Positions 1 to 8,940 of a stretch of DNA of 64,000 nucleotides are shown in pieces. A program made the translations under genes and the position numbers. The notes beneath the pieces were generated by a model. That model was not told where the DNA came from and made no database searches. It saw only the letters and a program-made list of their open reading frames with translations. Position 1 is the stretch's first letter; every line of letters begins with the position of its first letter. This stretch comes from Betaproteobacteria bacterium (lineage in GTDB: Bacteria; Pseudomonadota; Gammaproteobacteria; Burkholderiales; CAIKXV01), in contig CANGYF010000006.1 of NCBI GenBank assembly GCA_947458265.1, positions 62,001 through 126,000 on the forward strand. Reading direction: 5' to 3'.

Positions 1-87
1 GGCCGACAGTGCCAGGAAGGGGGCACGCGTACCGCCGCTGCCGCACAGTTGCTCGCGCAGCCGGTCCAGGTGGGTCGGGCGGCTCAC
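1..87 (-). CDS. Unidentified protein, N-terminal 29 residues only (cut by window edge)
   Basis: An open frame on the minus strand begins with a GTG that overlaps the stop codon of the DUF4387 gene (GTGA at 84-87) and runs off the left edge. The 29 visible residues start VSRPTHLDRLREQLCGSGG and show no motif I can assign. The GTGA overlap suggests it is translationally coupled to the DUF4387 gene and is the third member of that operon. DUF4387 often sits beside AtuA-type (DUF1446) proteins, but the visible N-terminus does not let me claim that identity. Confidence 0.5.
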   Translation of the reverse strand, partial: MSRPTHLDRLREQLCGSGGTRAPFLALSA

Positions 88-386
88 AGTTCCACCCCGA
101 GCAGCGGTCCGTGCTGCTGCGCGCCGTAGACATCCCGGTCGCCCGGGTCGCCGGCGATGGTCCTGCGCGGCAGCACGATCTTGATCGCGAACGCCGGCGC
201 GTAGGCGATCACCTCGACGCTCTCGACCGGCACGCCATAGAGCGGCGCGAGCGCGGCCGGGGTGAGCGCCGGCGAGGCCTGCGCGAACCGGAACCGCTGG
301 TCGTCCTCGAACATCAGGTCGAGGGTCAGCGTGGTCGGCCCTGCATTCTTGCTGCGTATCACCCGTGCGCAATCGACGAGCTTCAT
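84..386 (-). CDS. DUF4387 family protein
   Basis: This 100-residue protein begins MKLVDCARVIRSKNAGP and matches, from memory, the small DUF4387 family that occurs next to or fused to AtuA/DUF1446 proteins in operons for acid or terpene catabolism. Its biochemical role is not established. The start is chosen because GGAGG lies just upstream (GGAGGAACAACG before ATG) and the ATG overlaps the stop of the MFS transporter gene as ATGA. A much longer open frame upstream in the same phase (to 1115) is an antisense-like artefact over the MFS gene. It is likely co-transcribed with the transporter and the partial gene downstream. Confidence 0.85.
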   Translation of the reverse strand: MKLVDCARVIRSKNAGPTTLTLDLMFEDDQRFRFAQASPALTPAALAPLYGVPVESVEVIAYAPAFAIKIVLPRRTIAGDPGDRDVYGAQQHGPLLGVEL

Positions 387-1624
387 CGTTGTTCCTCCTC
401 CGGTGGCCTGACTGTGCGGAACAGCCTGAGCAGCAGCAGATCGTAGCCGATCTTCAGTGCACCCCCGATGACAAGCGGCCAGCCGAAACTCGACACCCCG
501 AGCATCCAGCCCGCGAACACCGGGCTGATGCCGGCGGCCAGGCTGCGCGGCACCGCGGTGAAGCTGGCCGCCGCGGCGCGCTCGTGCGGCGGCACCACCG
601 CCATCACGTACGAGTTGCGCGCCGGCACGTCCATGCTCGAGATGGCATAGCGCAGCAGCAGCAGGGCCACCGCCCACTCGACCGTGGGCATGAAGGCGGC
701 GGCGATCAGGAAGACGTTGGCCGGCAGGTGGGTGAACACCATCGTGTTGACGAGTCCGATGCGCCGGGCGAGCCAGGGCGCCACCAGGAACGAGGCGGCC
801 GACAGCACGCCCCCCCAGAAGAACACCTGCCCGACCAGCGCCACCGACGCATCGAAGCGCTCGAACAGCCAGAGCGCGACCAGCGACTGCACCGCGAAGC
901 CGGTGCCGAAGGAATCGAGGGTGAACACGGCTGCCATCTTCAGCACGATCGGCCGCGATTCCACCAGCGGCGCATTCGGTGCATGCCCGGGCGGCTCGAC
1001 CGCGGGCGTGAGCGTGCGGTACACCAGGAACACGACGATGCCGACCACGCCGTAGAGCAGGAACATTGCCTTCAGGGCCAGGATCGGGTCGATCGACCAG
1101 CGGGCCGCGACCCACTCCGGCGCAGCCGCGAACAAGGCGCCCACGGCGCCGGCCAGGGCGCCGAGCAGCGCGTAGCGCGCGAACACCGCCGTGCGGTCGC
1201 GCGCGTCCACGGCCTGCGCCACCATCGACTGTTCCAGCGGCAAGAAGACCGAGGTGTCGCCGTTGGTCAGGTTCAGCGTGCCCACCGCCGCGATGAGCAG
1301 CAGCGGCCAGAAATCACCGATCGATGCGAACGCCAGGCCGCTGGCGGCCATCAGCCCCGCCGCGCCCAGCACCAGCCTGCGCTGCGCGAAGCGGTGCGCA
1401 AACAGGCCGAGGGCAAACACCATCGCGCCCGATCCGAGCAGGGTGGCGGTGGCGATCGCACCGACCTGCAGCGGCGAGAAGCCCAGTGCAAGCAGGTACA
1501 CCGGCAGCAACAGGACGACGAAGCCATCGGCGAATGCGCGCAGGGAGCGCATCGCGAGCAGCCGGCGCAGGTCGCCGCCCGAGGCTGGCGGCAGCAGCCA
1601 CCAGCGGGGCTCGTCCACCTTCAT
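383..1624 (-). CDS. MFS transporter
   Basis: This 413-residue protein is strongly hydrophobic throughout, with about twelve predicted membrane segments and two six-helix halves, the length and layout of a major facilitator superfamily permease of the inner membrane. A charged stretch near residues 210-225 is the likely central cytoplasmic loop. The substrate cannot be read; coupling to DUF4387 suggests a carboxylic acid or similar catabolic substrate, which is inference. Its stop overlaps the next start (ATGA). No clear Shine-Dalgarno precedes ATG at 1624, and only about 60 bases separate it from the divergent gene at 1686. Confidence 0.85.
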   Translation of the reverse strand: MKVDEPRWWLLPPASGGDLRRLLAMRSLRAFADGFVVLLLPVYLLALGFSPLQVGAIATATLLGSGAMVFALGLFAHRFAQRRLVLGAAGLMAASGLAFASIGDFWPLLLIAAVGTLNLTNGDTSVFLPLEQSMVAQAVDARDRTAVFARYALLGALAGAVGALFAAAPEWVAARWSIDPILALKAMFLLYGVVGIVVFLVYRTLTPAVEPPGHAPNAPLVESRPIVLKMAAVFTLDSFGTGFAVQSLVALWLFERFDASVALVGQVFFWGGVLSAASFLVAPWLARRIGLVNTMVFTHLPANVFLIAAAFMPTVEWAVALLLLRYAISSMDVPARNSYVMAVVPPHERAAAASFTAVPRSLAAGISPVFAGWMLGVSSFGWPLVIGGALKIGYDLLLLRLFRTVRPPEEEQR

Positions 1625-1685
1625 ATTTGCGCTAACCTAGGGCAGTGATCCAAGCAACAGTGTACCCAACCACCGAGGAACCGAC

Positions 1686-2378
1686 ATGATCGATCTCTAC
1701 ACCTGGCCCACTCCGAACGGGCACAAGATCCACATCGCACTCGAGGAAATGGGGCTCGCGTACACCGTGCACCCGGTGAACATCCGCACCGGCGACCAGT
1801 TCAAGGCCGAGTTCCTGGCGATCAGCCCGAACAACCGCATCCCGGCCATGGTCGACAGCGACGGCCCGGACGGCAAGCCGATCTCGCTGTTCGAGTCCGG
1901 CGCGATGCTGATCTACCTGGCCAGCAAGAGCGGCAAGCTGATGCCGGCGGCCGACGGCGACCGCTACACGATGCTGCAGTGGCTGATGTGGCAGATGGGC
2001 GGCGTCGGCCCCATGTTCGGCCAGGCCAACCACTTCCGTGCCTACGCGAAGGAGCCGCAGCCCTACCCGATCGAGCGCTACACGAACGAGTCGAACCGGC
2101 TCACCCGGGTGCTCGACAAGCGGCTGTCGGAGGTGCCGTACGTCGGCGGCGCCGAGTACACGATCGCCGACATCGCGATCTTCCCGTGGATGCGCGGCTC
2201 GGAGAAGCGCGGCGTGGACATCAACCAGTATCCGAACGTCAAGCGCTGGTTCGACACTATCGATGCCCGTCCGGCAGTCAAGCGCGCGCTGCAGGTGCTG
2301 GCCGACGTGCACACCGCACCGATCGACGACAAGCAGCGCGACATCATGTTCGGTGCAGCCCAGTTCGCGAAACGCTGA
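1686..2378 (+). CDS. Glutathione S-transferase family protein (YghU/YfcG-like)
   Basis: This 230-residue cytosolic protein has an N-terminal thioredoxin fold (about residues 1-85, beginning MIDLYTWPTPNGHKIHIALEE) and an all-helical C-terminal domain. The opening and the NNRIPAMVD and LFESGAMLIYLA segments are typical of the Nu-class proteins YfcG and YghU, which act as glutathione-dependent disulfide reductases rather than classical transferases. GAGGAA precedes the ATG by six bases. The next gene starts three bases after its stop, so the two are probably co-transcribed. The family assignment is firm; the physiological substrate is unknown. Confidence 0.92.
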   Translation: MIDLYTWPTPNGHKIHIALEEMGLAYTVHPVNIRTGDQFKAEFLAISPNNRIPAMVDSDGPDGKPISLFESGAMLIYLASKSGKLMPAADGDRYTMLQWLMWQMGGVGPMFGQANHFRAYAKEPQPYPIERYTNESNRLTRVLDKRLSEVPYVGGAEYTIADIAIFPWMRGSEKRGVDINQYPNVKRWFDTIDARPAVKRALQVLADVHTAPIDDKQRDIMFGAAQFAKR

Positions 2379-2380
2379 GC

Positions 2381-3358
2381 ATGGGGCGCGGCGGCCTGCG
2401 CGGCGAGCCTCTCGGCCAGGGGCCGGAACAGGCGCCGCATCCCGATCAGCCTGAGCCACCGGCAGGCCCGGTCTCGACCACCGGGTCCGACGATGGCAGT
2501 GCCCTGATCGAACGTGCCATTCCGTCGTCGGGCGAGCGCCTGCCCGTGCTCGGCCTGGGCACGTTCGGTGCGTTCGATGTATCGCAGCGATCGTCCGCAT
2601 TCGATGCACTCGAGGACGTGATCGAGCTGTTCGACAGGCGCGGCGGCCGGGTGGTCGATTCATCGCCGATGTATGGTGAAGCCGAATCGGTGGTCGGTGC
2701 GCTGCGCGCGGCTGGCCGCCAGGGTGGCGGCGCCGACGCCACCGGCCGGATGTTCGTCGCAACGAAGGTCTGGACGCAGGGGGCGCGCGAAGGCATCGCG
2801 CAGATGGAACGCTCCATGCAGCGCCTGCGGGCAGCGCGCATCGACCTGATGCAGGTGCACAACCTGGTCGACGTCGATACCCACCTGGACACGCTCGAAG
2901 CCTGGAAGGCCGAAGGACGCATCCGCTACATCGGCATCACGCACTACCATGGCGGCGCGTTCGCGGCGCTGGAGAAACTGATGCGGACCCGGTCGATCGA
3001 TTTCGTGCAGTTCAACTACCACGCGCTCGACCGCGAAGCCGAGCAGCGCCTGCTGCCCGCAGCGGCCGACACCGGTACTGCCGTGCTGGTGAACCGTCCG
3101 CTCGGCCAGGGCGAGCTGGTGCGGCGGATGCGCGGCCGCGACCTGCCGACGTGGGCCTCGAAGGCGGGCTACCGCAGCTGGGCGCAACTCGCGCTCGCGT
3201 TCGTGATCGCCCACCCGGCAGTCACCTGCGTGATCCCGGCCACCGGCGACCCGGCGCACCTCGCCGACAATCTCGATGCCGCTTCCACCACCGCCGGCCG
3301 GCCGGCACCGGATGCGGCCTTCGCCCGCCGGGTTGCACAGGCGATCGCCACGGCATGA
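2381..3358 (+). CDS. Aldo/keto reductase
   Basis: The product (325 residues from ATG 2381) has the TIM-barrel pattern of aldo/keto reductases: LPVLGLGTFGAF near the start, the DSSPMYGEAE motif carrying catalytic Asp and Tyr, the TKVW lysine and the MQVHNL histidine, followed by GITHYH and a C-terminal nucleotide-binding part. It should reduce a carbonyl with NADPH in the cytoplasm; the substrate is unknown. The first 45 or so residues are low-complexity and Pro/Gly-rich, so a later start (for example a GTG at VSTTGSDDG) is possible. Its stop overlaps the start of the lipoprotein gene (ATGA). Confidence 0.87.
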   Translation: MGRGGLRGEPLGQGPEQAPHPDQPEPPAGPVSTTGSDDGSALIERAIPSSGERLPVLGLGTFGAFDVSQRSSAFDALEDVIELFDRRGGRVVDSSPMYGEAESVVGALRAAGRQGGGADATGRMFVATKVWTQGAREGIAQMERSMQRLRAARIDLMQVHNLVDVDTHLDTLEAWKAEGRIRYIGITHYHGGAFAALEKLMRTRSIDFVQFNYHALDREAEQRLLPAAADTGTAVLVNRPLGQGELVRRMRGRDLPTWASKAGYRSWAQLALAFVIAHPAVTCVIPATGDPAHLADNLDAASTTAGRPAPDAAFARRVAQAIATA

Positions 3359-4269
3359 GCCAGCCGACGCGCATTGCCGCCGGTACCCACCGCACCGGAG
3401 CATGGTTGCTCGCCGTGCTGGCGCTGCTGCTGGCCACCGGCTGCAGTTCCGGCGTGCGCATCGGCTACAACCAGGCCGAGATGCTGGTCGGCTGGACGCT
3501 ATCCGACTATGTCGAGTTCGAGCCGCACCAGCGTGACCTGTTCGGCCAGAAATTCCGCGCGCTGCACGACTGGCACCGGCGCGAGCAGTTGCCCGAGTAC
3601 GCCCGGCTGCTGCGCGAGGCGCGCGACCGGTTCGAGGACGGCCTGACCCGCGAGGACATCGACTGGATGATCGCGCGCGGCCGTGGCCGGCTGGAGGCGC
3701 TGGTCGAGCAGGGCGCAGGCGATGCCGCCGAAGTGATGCTGTCGCTCACGCCCGAGCAGGTGAAGGGGCTGGAGAAGGCCTTCGCCCGGGCCAACCAGAA
3801 GCTCGCCAGGTCGTGGGGCGTCGGCCGGCCGCCGGCGGAGCAACAGAAGAAGCGCGCGGAACGGCTGGTCACACAGATCGAGCGCTTCGCTGGCAAGCTC
3901 AGTCGCGAGCAGGTCGAGCGGGTGGTCGAACTGTCCAATGCACAGCCGCTGAACATCGAACAGCGTTTCGCCGAGCGCCAGCGGCGCCAGCGCGAACTGC
4001 TGTCGGCGCTGCAGTCCGGCCGAAGCAGGGCCGAGACGGCCGCGTGGCTCCGGCAATGGGCACCGAACTGGGAACGGGGCCGCGATCCGCAGACCGCCCG
4101 CAGCGCACAGGCCGCCGCCGAGCAGCGCACGCAGATGCTCGCCGACATCGACCGTCTGCTCACCCCGGCACAGCGGCGCACGACGATGGACCGTCTGCAG
4201 GCCTATACCGAGGATCTCGTCGCCCTGAGCGGCACGGTGGCACAGCGCCAGCAACGCGCTGCGAACTGA
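3355..4269 (+). CDS. DUF6279 family lipoprotein
   Basis: The 304-residue product begins with a basic N-terminus and a hydrophobic segment ending in the lipobox LLATGC, so it should be processed by signal peptidase II and anchored as a lipoprotein. After the cysteine it has the RIGYNQAEMLVGW segment of DUF6279 proteins and is otherwise almost entirely helical and charged. Function is unknown. The start overlaps the stop of the aldo/keto reductase gene, which fixes ATG 3355. A 14-bp hairpin directly after the stop probably ends or protects the transcript. Confidence 0.85.
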   Translation: MSQPTRIAAGTHRTGAWLLAVLALLLATGCSSGVRIGYNQAEMLVGWTLSDYVEFEPHQRDLFGQKFRALHDWHRREQLPEYARLLREARDRFEDGLTREDIDWMIARGRGRLEALVEQGAGDAAEVMLSLTPEQVKGLEKAFARANQKLARSWGVGRPPAEQQKKRAERLVTQIERFAGKLSREQVERVVELSNAQPLNIEQRFAERQRRQRELLSALQSGRSRAETAAWLRQWAPNWERGRDPQTARSAQAAAEQRTQMLADIDRLLTPAQRRTTMDRLQAYTEDLVALSGTVAQRQQRAAN

Positions 4270-4273
4270 CGGT

Positions 4274-4310
4274 CCTCTTCCCGTGCCAGCCCGGCCGGCA
4301 CGGGAAGAGG
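4274..4310 (+). terminator. Hairpin after the DUF6279 lipoprotein gene
   Basis: CCTCTTCCCGTGCC (4274-4287) pairs perfectly with GGCACGGGAAGAGG (4297-4310) across a nine-base loop. It starts four bases after the stop codon. There is no clear T-run after it, so it may be a weak terminator or a 3'-end stabilising structure rather than a classical intrinsic terminator. Confidence 0.55.
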
Positions 4311-4390
4311 GTCTGGGACGCCGGTGTATCATCGCATTCCTTTGCGGCCTGCCCTGCATGCACGCCGCCCCTTTCCAGCAGGAGCCTTCC

Positions 4391-5983
4391 ATGGGCCACA
4401 TCGATCCCCACCTCCCGTACGCCTCGCAGCGCAGCCCGGTATTCGCGCGAAACATCGTGTCCACCTCACAGCCGCTCGCCGCACAGGCCGGCCTGCAGAT
4501 GCTGGCGCGTGGCGGCTCGGCGATCGACGCGATCATCGCCACCGCTGCAACGCTCACCGTCGTCGAGCCGTGCAGCAACGGGCTGGGTTCGGATGCGTTC
4601 GCACTGGTCTGGGACGGCGGCAAGCTGCACGGCCTGAACGCCTCCGGCCGCTCGCCGGCCGCCTGGACGCCGAAGTACTTCGAGAAATACAACGGCAAGA
4701 TGCCGGAGCGTGGCGTCGATGCGATCACCGTACCGGGCTGCGTCTCGGCCTGGAAGATGCTGCATGACAAATGGGGCAAGCTGCCCTTCGCCGACATCCT
4801 CGAGCCGGCGATCCGCTATGCGCGCGACGGCTACCTCGTCACCCCGACCATCGGCAAGCTGTGGGCACAGTCGGTCGATGAACTGCAGACCTATCCCGGC
4901 TGGAAGGACGGCTTCATGCCGAACGGCCGCGCGCCGAAGGCGGGCGAACTGTTCCGCTATCCCGACCAGGCACGTACGCTCGAACTGATCGGCAAGACCG
5001 GCGGCGAGGCCTACTATCGCGGCGAACTCGCCGAGAAGATCGCCGCCTGGATCAAGCAGAACGGCGGCGTGATGGATGTCTCCGACCTGGCCGCTCACGA
5101 GGCGAACTGGGTCGAGCCGATCCACATGGACTACAAGGGCTACCGCCTGCACGAGATCCCCCCCAGCGGCCAGGGCATCGGCGCGCTGATCTCGCTGGGC
5201 ATCCTCGGCCACCTGAACCCCGGCCAGTTCGCCTGCGACTCGGCCGACCATGTGCACATGCAGATCGAGGCGATGAAGCTCGCCTTCGCCGACATGTACC
5301 AGTACGCGGCCGATCCGGCGGCGATGAGGGTCACGCCTGAGCAGATGCTCGACTCGGTCTACCTGCAGGAGCGCAGCCGCCTGATCGACATGACCCGCGC
5401 GAAGGATCCGGGCCACGGCGACCTGCCGCGCGGCGGCACGGTCTACCTGACTGCGGCCGATTCGTCGGGGATGATGGTGTCGTTCATCCAGTCGAACTTC
5501 AAGGGCTTCGGTTCGGGCGTGGTGGTGCCGGGCACCGGCATCAGCCTGCAGAACCGCGGCTGGGGCTTCAAGCTGGTCAAGGGCCATGCCAACGAAGTCG
5601 GCCCGCGCAAGCGTCCATTCCACACGATCATCCCCGGCTTCATCACGAAAGACGGCAAGCCGGCATTCAGCTTCGGCGTGATGGGCGGCTCGATGCAGGC
5701 CCAGGGCCACTCGCAGATGGTGCTGCGCGTGGCCGACTACGGCCAGAACCCCCAGGCAATGGCCGACGGCCCGCGCTGGCGCGTCGACGACGGCCTGAAG
5801 GTCGGGCTTGAGCATTCCTTCCCGGCCGATGTCGTGGAGGACCTGCGCAAGCGCGGCCACCAGATCACCGTCAGCGAGCGTGGCTCGACCGACTACGGCC
5901 GCGCCCAGATCATCCAGAAGCTGGACGACGGCTACTGCGCCGGTTCCGAGCCCCGCTGCGACGGCCAGGCCGTCGGCTTCTGA
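4391..5983 (+). CDS. Gamma-glutamyltransferase family protein
   Basis: This 530-residue protein belongs to the Ntn-hydrolase gamma-glutamyltransferase family, which is made as a precursor and cleaved before a catalytic threonine. Here the threonine is Thr350 in GGTVYLTAADSSG, with the conserved aspartate seven residues later. The N-terminal GGSAIDA region and the C-terminal GGSMQAQGHSQMVLRVADYG segment are also typical. No signal peptide is visible, so it resembles the cytoplasmic YwrD-like branch. ATG 4391 is preceded by AGGAG at a six-base spacing. Whether it acts on glutathione or on another gamma-glutamyl compound is not shown. Confidence 0.9.
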   Translation: MGHIDPHLPYASQRSPVFARNIVSTSQPLAAQAGLQMLARGGSAIDAIIATAATLTVVEPCSNGLGSDAFALVWDGGKLHGLNASGRSPAAWTPKYFEKYNGKMPERGVDAITVPGCVSAWKMLHDKWGKLPFADILEPAIRYARDGYLVTPTIGKLWAQSVDELQTYPGWKDGFMPNGRAPKAGELFRYPDQARTLELIGKTGGEAYYRGELAEKIAAWIKQNGGVMDVSDLAAHEANWVEPIHMDYKGYRLHEIPPSGQGIGALISLGILGHLNPGQFACDSADHVHMQIEAMKLAFADMYQYAADPAAMRVTPEQMLDSVYLQERSRLIDMTRAKDPGHGDLPRGGTVYLTAADSSGMMVSFIQSNFKGFGSGVVVPGTGISLQNRGWGFKLVKGHANEVGPRKRPFHTIIPGFITKDGKPAFSFGVMGGSMQAQGHSQMVLRVADYGQNPQAMADGPRWRVDDGLKVGLEHSFPADVVEDLRKRGHQITVSERGSTDYGRAQIIQKLDDGYCAGSEPRCDGQAVGF

Positions 5984-5986
5984 CCA

Positions 5987-6037
5987 AAAACCCGGGTCAG
6001 ACCCGGTTTACTCAAGCCTGTGTCTGACCCGGGTTTT
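5987..6037. terminator. Repeat-derived hairpin, likely bidirectional terminator
   Basis: The 16-bp arms AAAACCCGGGTCAGAC (5987-6002) and GTCTGACCCGGGTTTT (6022-6037) are exact reverse complements around a 19-base loop. T-runs lie at the end of the stem on both strands. It sits four bases after the gamma-glutamyltransferase gene and between convergent genes, so it can end transcription from both sides. The same GTGTCTGACCCGGGTTTT core recurs at 18304-18466. Confidence 0.75.
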
Positions 6038-6104
6038 GCTTTGATTCAGTCGCGGAGCGGCGGCCGCGAGGAAAGACGGGCGGTCCGTCCTGGCACGACC
6101 CCGC

Positions 6105-7226
6105 TTACGACGCCTGGGTCGCCTCGTCTCCAGCCCAGACGGCAGGCGCGGAGGCCGCCGTCGCGAGGATCGCGCCGACCAGGTTCTCGATCATCGCGCG
6201 CGGGATGTTGCGCGTGATGAACACCAGCCGGCTGCGATGGTCGTCGCTCGGCCAGGCGTCCAGCGTGACCGGGGGATGGAACAGGTGCTGCACGCCCTGC
6301 ACCACCACCGGGCCGGGCTCGCCCTCGATGTCGAGCAGGCCCTTCACCCGCAGCAGGTCGGGTCCGCGCAGCGAGGTCAGCACCTCCATCGCGACCGAGA
6401 ACGTCTTCCACGAGAACGGCGTGTCGTAGTACAGGCAGAAGGAATCGACGCCGGCCGTGTGCTGCCCCTTGGGCAGCTTGCGCGCCAGCGCACCCGCCAC
6501 CAGACGTCCGCCGGGGATGGCCGAGGCGGAACCCGCCCCTTCGACCGGCGCGAACGATTCGCTGCCCAGCCAGTTCTCGATCGCCCTCTCGGACGCCTCG
6601 CGATGGCGCACGCCGACATCGACCAGGAACGACGGATCGAGGTCGCCCATCACGCAGCGGATGATCGCCGCATGCGGATTGAGTTCGCGCAGCCGTGCTT
6701 CCAGCACTTCGACCTCTGCCGGGTCGGCGAGATCGGTCTTGGTGATCACCAGCCGGTCGGCCACAGCCGCCTGCTTCACCGGCTCTTCCAGCGTGTCGAG
6801 CTGTTCGTTGCCGTTGACCCCGTCGACCAGGGTGATGATCGCGTCCAGCGTGTAGGTATTGCAGACCGAAGTATCGGTGATCATCGTGTGGATCACCGGT
6901 GCCGGATCGGCCAGGCCGGTGGTCTCGATCACCACCCGGTTGAAGTCGATGGTCTCGCCGTTGCGGCGCTTCATCCACAGGTCGACCAGGGTCTCCTGCA
7001 GGTCGCCGCGCACGCGGCAGCACAGGCAGCCGTTGTCGAGCACCATCATCTGCTCGCTCGAGGTCTGCACCAGGTCGTGGTCGATCGACTGCTCGCCGAA
7101 CTCGTTGATGATCACCGCGACCCGGTTCATCCCCGGATGCCGCAGCAGCTTGCCCAGCAGCGTGGTCTTTCCGCTGCCGAGGAAACCGGTGATCACCGAC
7201 ACCGGAATCTTCGCTGCTGCGTTCAT
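6105..7226 (-). CDS. CobW/P47K-type G3E GTPase, metallochaperone family
   Basis: The 373-residue product carries a Walker A motif at residues 14-21 (GFLGSGKT), the metal-binding GCLCC motif at 66-70 and a TKTD guanine-specificity motif in the GTPase domain. A C-terminal CobW_C-like domain follows. Such proteins insert or deliver metals, often zinc, to partner enzymes using GTP. ATG 7226 is chosen because AGGAG lies upstream, overlapping the end of the previous gene. It starts 10 bases after the LVIVD-repeat gene, so the two form an operon and the LVIVD protein may be a client; that is inference. Confidence 0.9.
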   Translation of the reverse strand: MNAAAKIPVSVITGFLGSGKTTLLGKLLRHPGMNRVAVIINEFGEQSIDHDLVQTSSEQMMVLDNGCLCCRVRGDLQETLVDLWMKRRNGETIDFNRVVIETTGLADPAPVIHTMITDTSVCNTYTLDAIITLVDGVNGNEQLDTLEEPVKQAAVADRLVITKTDLADPAEVEVLEARLRELNPHAAIIRCVMGDLDPSFLVDVGVRHREASERAIENWLGSESFAPVEGAGSASAIPGGRLVAGALARKLPKGQHTAGVDSFCLYYDTPFSWKTFSVAMEVLTSLRGPDLLRVKGLLDIEGEPGPVVVQGVQHLFHPPVTLDAWPSDDHRSRLVFITRNIPRAMIENLVGAILATAASAPAVWAGDEATQAS

Positions 7227-7236
7227 GCCCCTGCTC

Positions 7237-8487
7237 CTAGAACGACGTCTCGAGGATGTAGATGCCACCCGCGAGCCGGTCGACCGTATAGACCAGCCGG
7301 TTCTCGTCGACCCAGATGTCGTTCATCTGCGCGGCACCCGCCGGAGACAGTGCCGGGGCTGCCGGCACGTAGTACCCGATTTCCTGCGGCTGGTACGGGT
7401 TCTTCGTATCGTAGATGCGCACGCCACCGTTGAACATCGCGCAGTAGATGATCTCGTCGGAGCAGTGCGAGGTCTCGACCGGCACGTTGTCGTGCAGGTT
7501 GTGCGCGCCGAAACGGCCACCGCGCTTGCTGAACGTCTCGACTGGAGGCATCGGCAGCGTGCTGATCGAGGTGGGGTAGCGCTCGTCCTTCACGTCGAGC
7601 ATGTACACCAGCATCGGCCAGTCCGTGGCGCCGTCAACGGTGCTCTCATCGCTCATCACCATCAGGTCGCGGCTGAACAGCGGCATCAGCGAGTGGTGGA
7701 AGGACGGACGGTGCGTCCAGCGCGACAGCATCTTCGGATTGGTACGGTCGCTGATGTCGAGCACCACCGCGCCGTAGTCGATGTAGCCCAGGTAGGCCCG
7801 GTCGGGGCGCTGCGGCCAGACGCAGGTGTTGTGCACCCGGTAACCGACGCGGCCGAGCTCCTTGCCGCCGGGATCGGTACGCCAGGTCTCCTTGTCGCCC
7901 TTCTTCGTGCCCGGCGCCCACCAGCGGCCCACTTCGGTCGGCTTGGACAGGTTGCTCACGTCGATGATGCGATAGATCTGGTCGTCGCGCGGGTCGTGCG
8001 GCTCGAAGTCTTCCGCGCCCGACGAGATATGCACCGTCTGGCCGTCGACGAACCACACCATGTGCACGCCACGCGAATGCGGGCCGGAGCAGTCGAAGAA
8101 GCTGATCGACTTCGGCTCTTCCGGCTTGCTGATGTCGAACAGTTCGAAGCCGGCCGGCTTGGCGCCGAGGTCGCGTGTCTGGTAGGCCACGCACATCACG
8201 TCGCCGACGACGTCGAGCGAGTTGGACCGCACACGTGAATGCGGCAGCTGGGTCTGGATCACCACCTTCGGCGTGCGCGGGTCGGTGACGTCGATACCGG
8301 TGAAGTTGGTCGGCGCGGACTCGTGCGCGACCCACAGGATGCGTCGGCCGTCGCGGGTCTTCTGGATGCTGATGCCCTCGCCGACGTTGCCGTTGCCGTT
8401 GAGCTCATGCGCGCCGATGAGCTTCATGTTGTAAGACATCTCACGGCTCGGTGACGAGCCTCCACCCAGGTTGCCGCTGATCGCCAT
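7237..8487 (-). CDS. LVIVD-repeat (beta-propeller-like) protein
   Basis: The 416-residue product contains repeated units with the pattern of LVIVD repeats: FTGIDVTDPRTPKVV, FELFDISKPEEPK, YRIIDVSNLSKPTEVGRWW, VVLDISDRTNPKMLSRW and VRIYDTKNPYQPQEIGYY. These form beta-propellers. It is rich in His and Asp (for example SFHHSLMP and GAHNLHDN), which could bind metal. No signal peptide is evident. ATG 8487 has GGGAG upstream; the longer in-phase extension to 8676 crosses a hairpin and is rejected. It is followed closely by a CobW-type metallochaperone gene. Function is unknown. Confidence 0.82.
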   Translation of the reverse strand: MAISGNLGGGSSPSREMSYNMKLIGAHELNGNGNVGEGISIQKTRDGRRILWVAHESAPTNFTGIDVTDPRTPKVVIQTQLPHSRVRSNSLDVVGDVMCVAYQTRDLGAKPAGFELFDISKPEEPKSISFFDCSGPHSRGVHMVWFVDGQTVHISSGAEDFEPHDPRDDQIYRIIDVSNLSKPTEVGRWWAPGTKKGDKETWRTDPGGKELGRVGYRVHNTCVWPQRPDRAYLGYIDYGAVVLDISDRTNPKMLSRWTHRPSFHHSLMPLFSRDLMVMSDESTVDGATDWPMLVYMLDVKDERYPTSISTLPMPPVETFSKRGGRFGAHNLHDNVPVETSHCSDEIIYCAMFNGGVRIYDTKNPYQPQEIGYYVPAAPALSPAGAAQMNDIWVDENRLVYTVDRLAGGIYILETSF

Positions 8488-8566
8488 CGTTTCCACTCCC
8501 CCAGTTGATCTTCGTGAAGCACGAAGTTTAGTCGATCGCGACGCGCCGGGCGGGCCCAAAAACGAC

Positions 8567-8589
8567 GGGGGGGCCTTTTGGGCCCCCCC
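8567..8589 (-). terminator. G/C-block intrinsic terminator-like hairpin
   Basis: GGGGGGGCC (8567-8575) pairs with GGCCCCCCC (8581-8589) around a five-base loop. Read on the minus strand it is followed by GTCGTTTTT, which fits a rho-independent terminator for transcripts coming from the ppa side, placed before the LVIVD gene. Confidence 0.5.
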
Positions 8590-8940
8590 GGGTTTCTGCA
8601 TCGCTTCATTCGCTGCGTCGCTCGCCGTCCTTGATTTGTTCTGGATGCCGGGACAACTGGGCGCGCTGCGGGTCACCTATTCGGCGCAACTGCGTGCACC
8701 TTCTTCTCTCCAACGACCTCCTCCTGCTGACCTTGCCTTCGGGTGCCCTGCCGTTGCGTGGCGCGTTTGCGGCGCCGTATTCCTGATGTCGCCAGCAGTG
8801 ACCCCGGAGCGAAATGAATCCTACTCCTGGCTTTCTGCGAAAACAATCTGTTTCCATGCGTGGTCACGCACCGAACCTGTGCCGATTCGGCGATGCTGCA
8901 ACGCACATTGCCCAGATACAGGGCTTCCCACAAGGAGGGA

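Noticed and set aside
365-1648. 427-codon plus-strand frame over the MFS gene
   Set aside because: Antisense to a clear 12-helix transporter and rich in Arg, Glu and Gln without motif.
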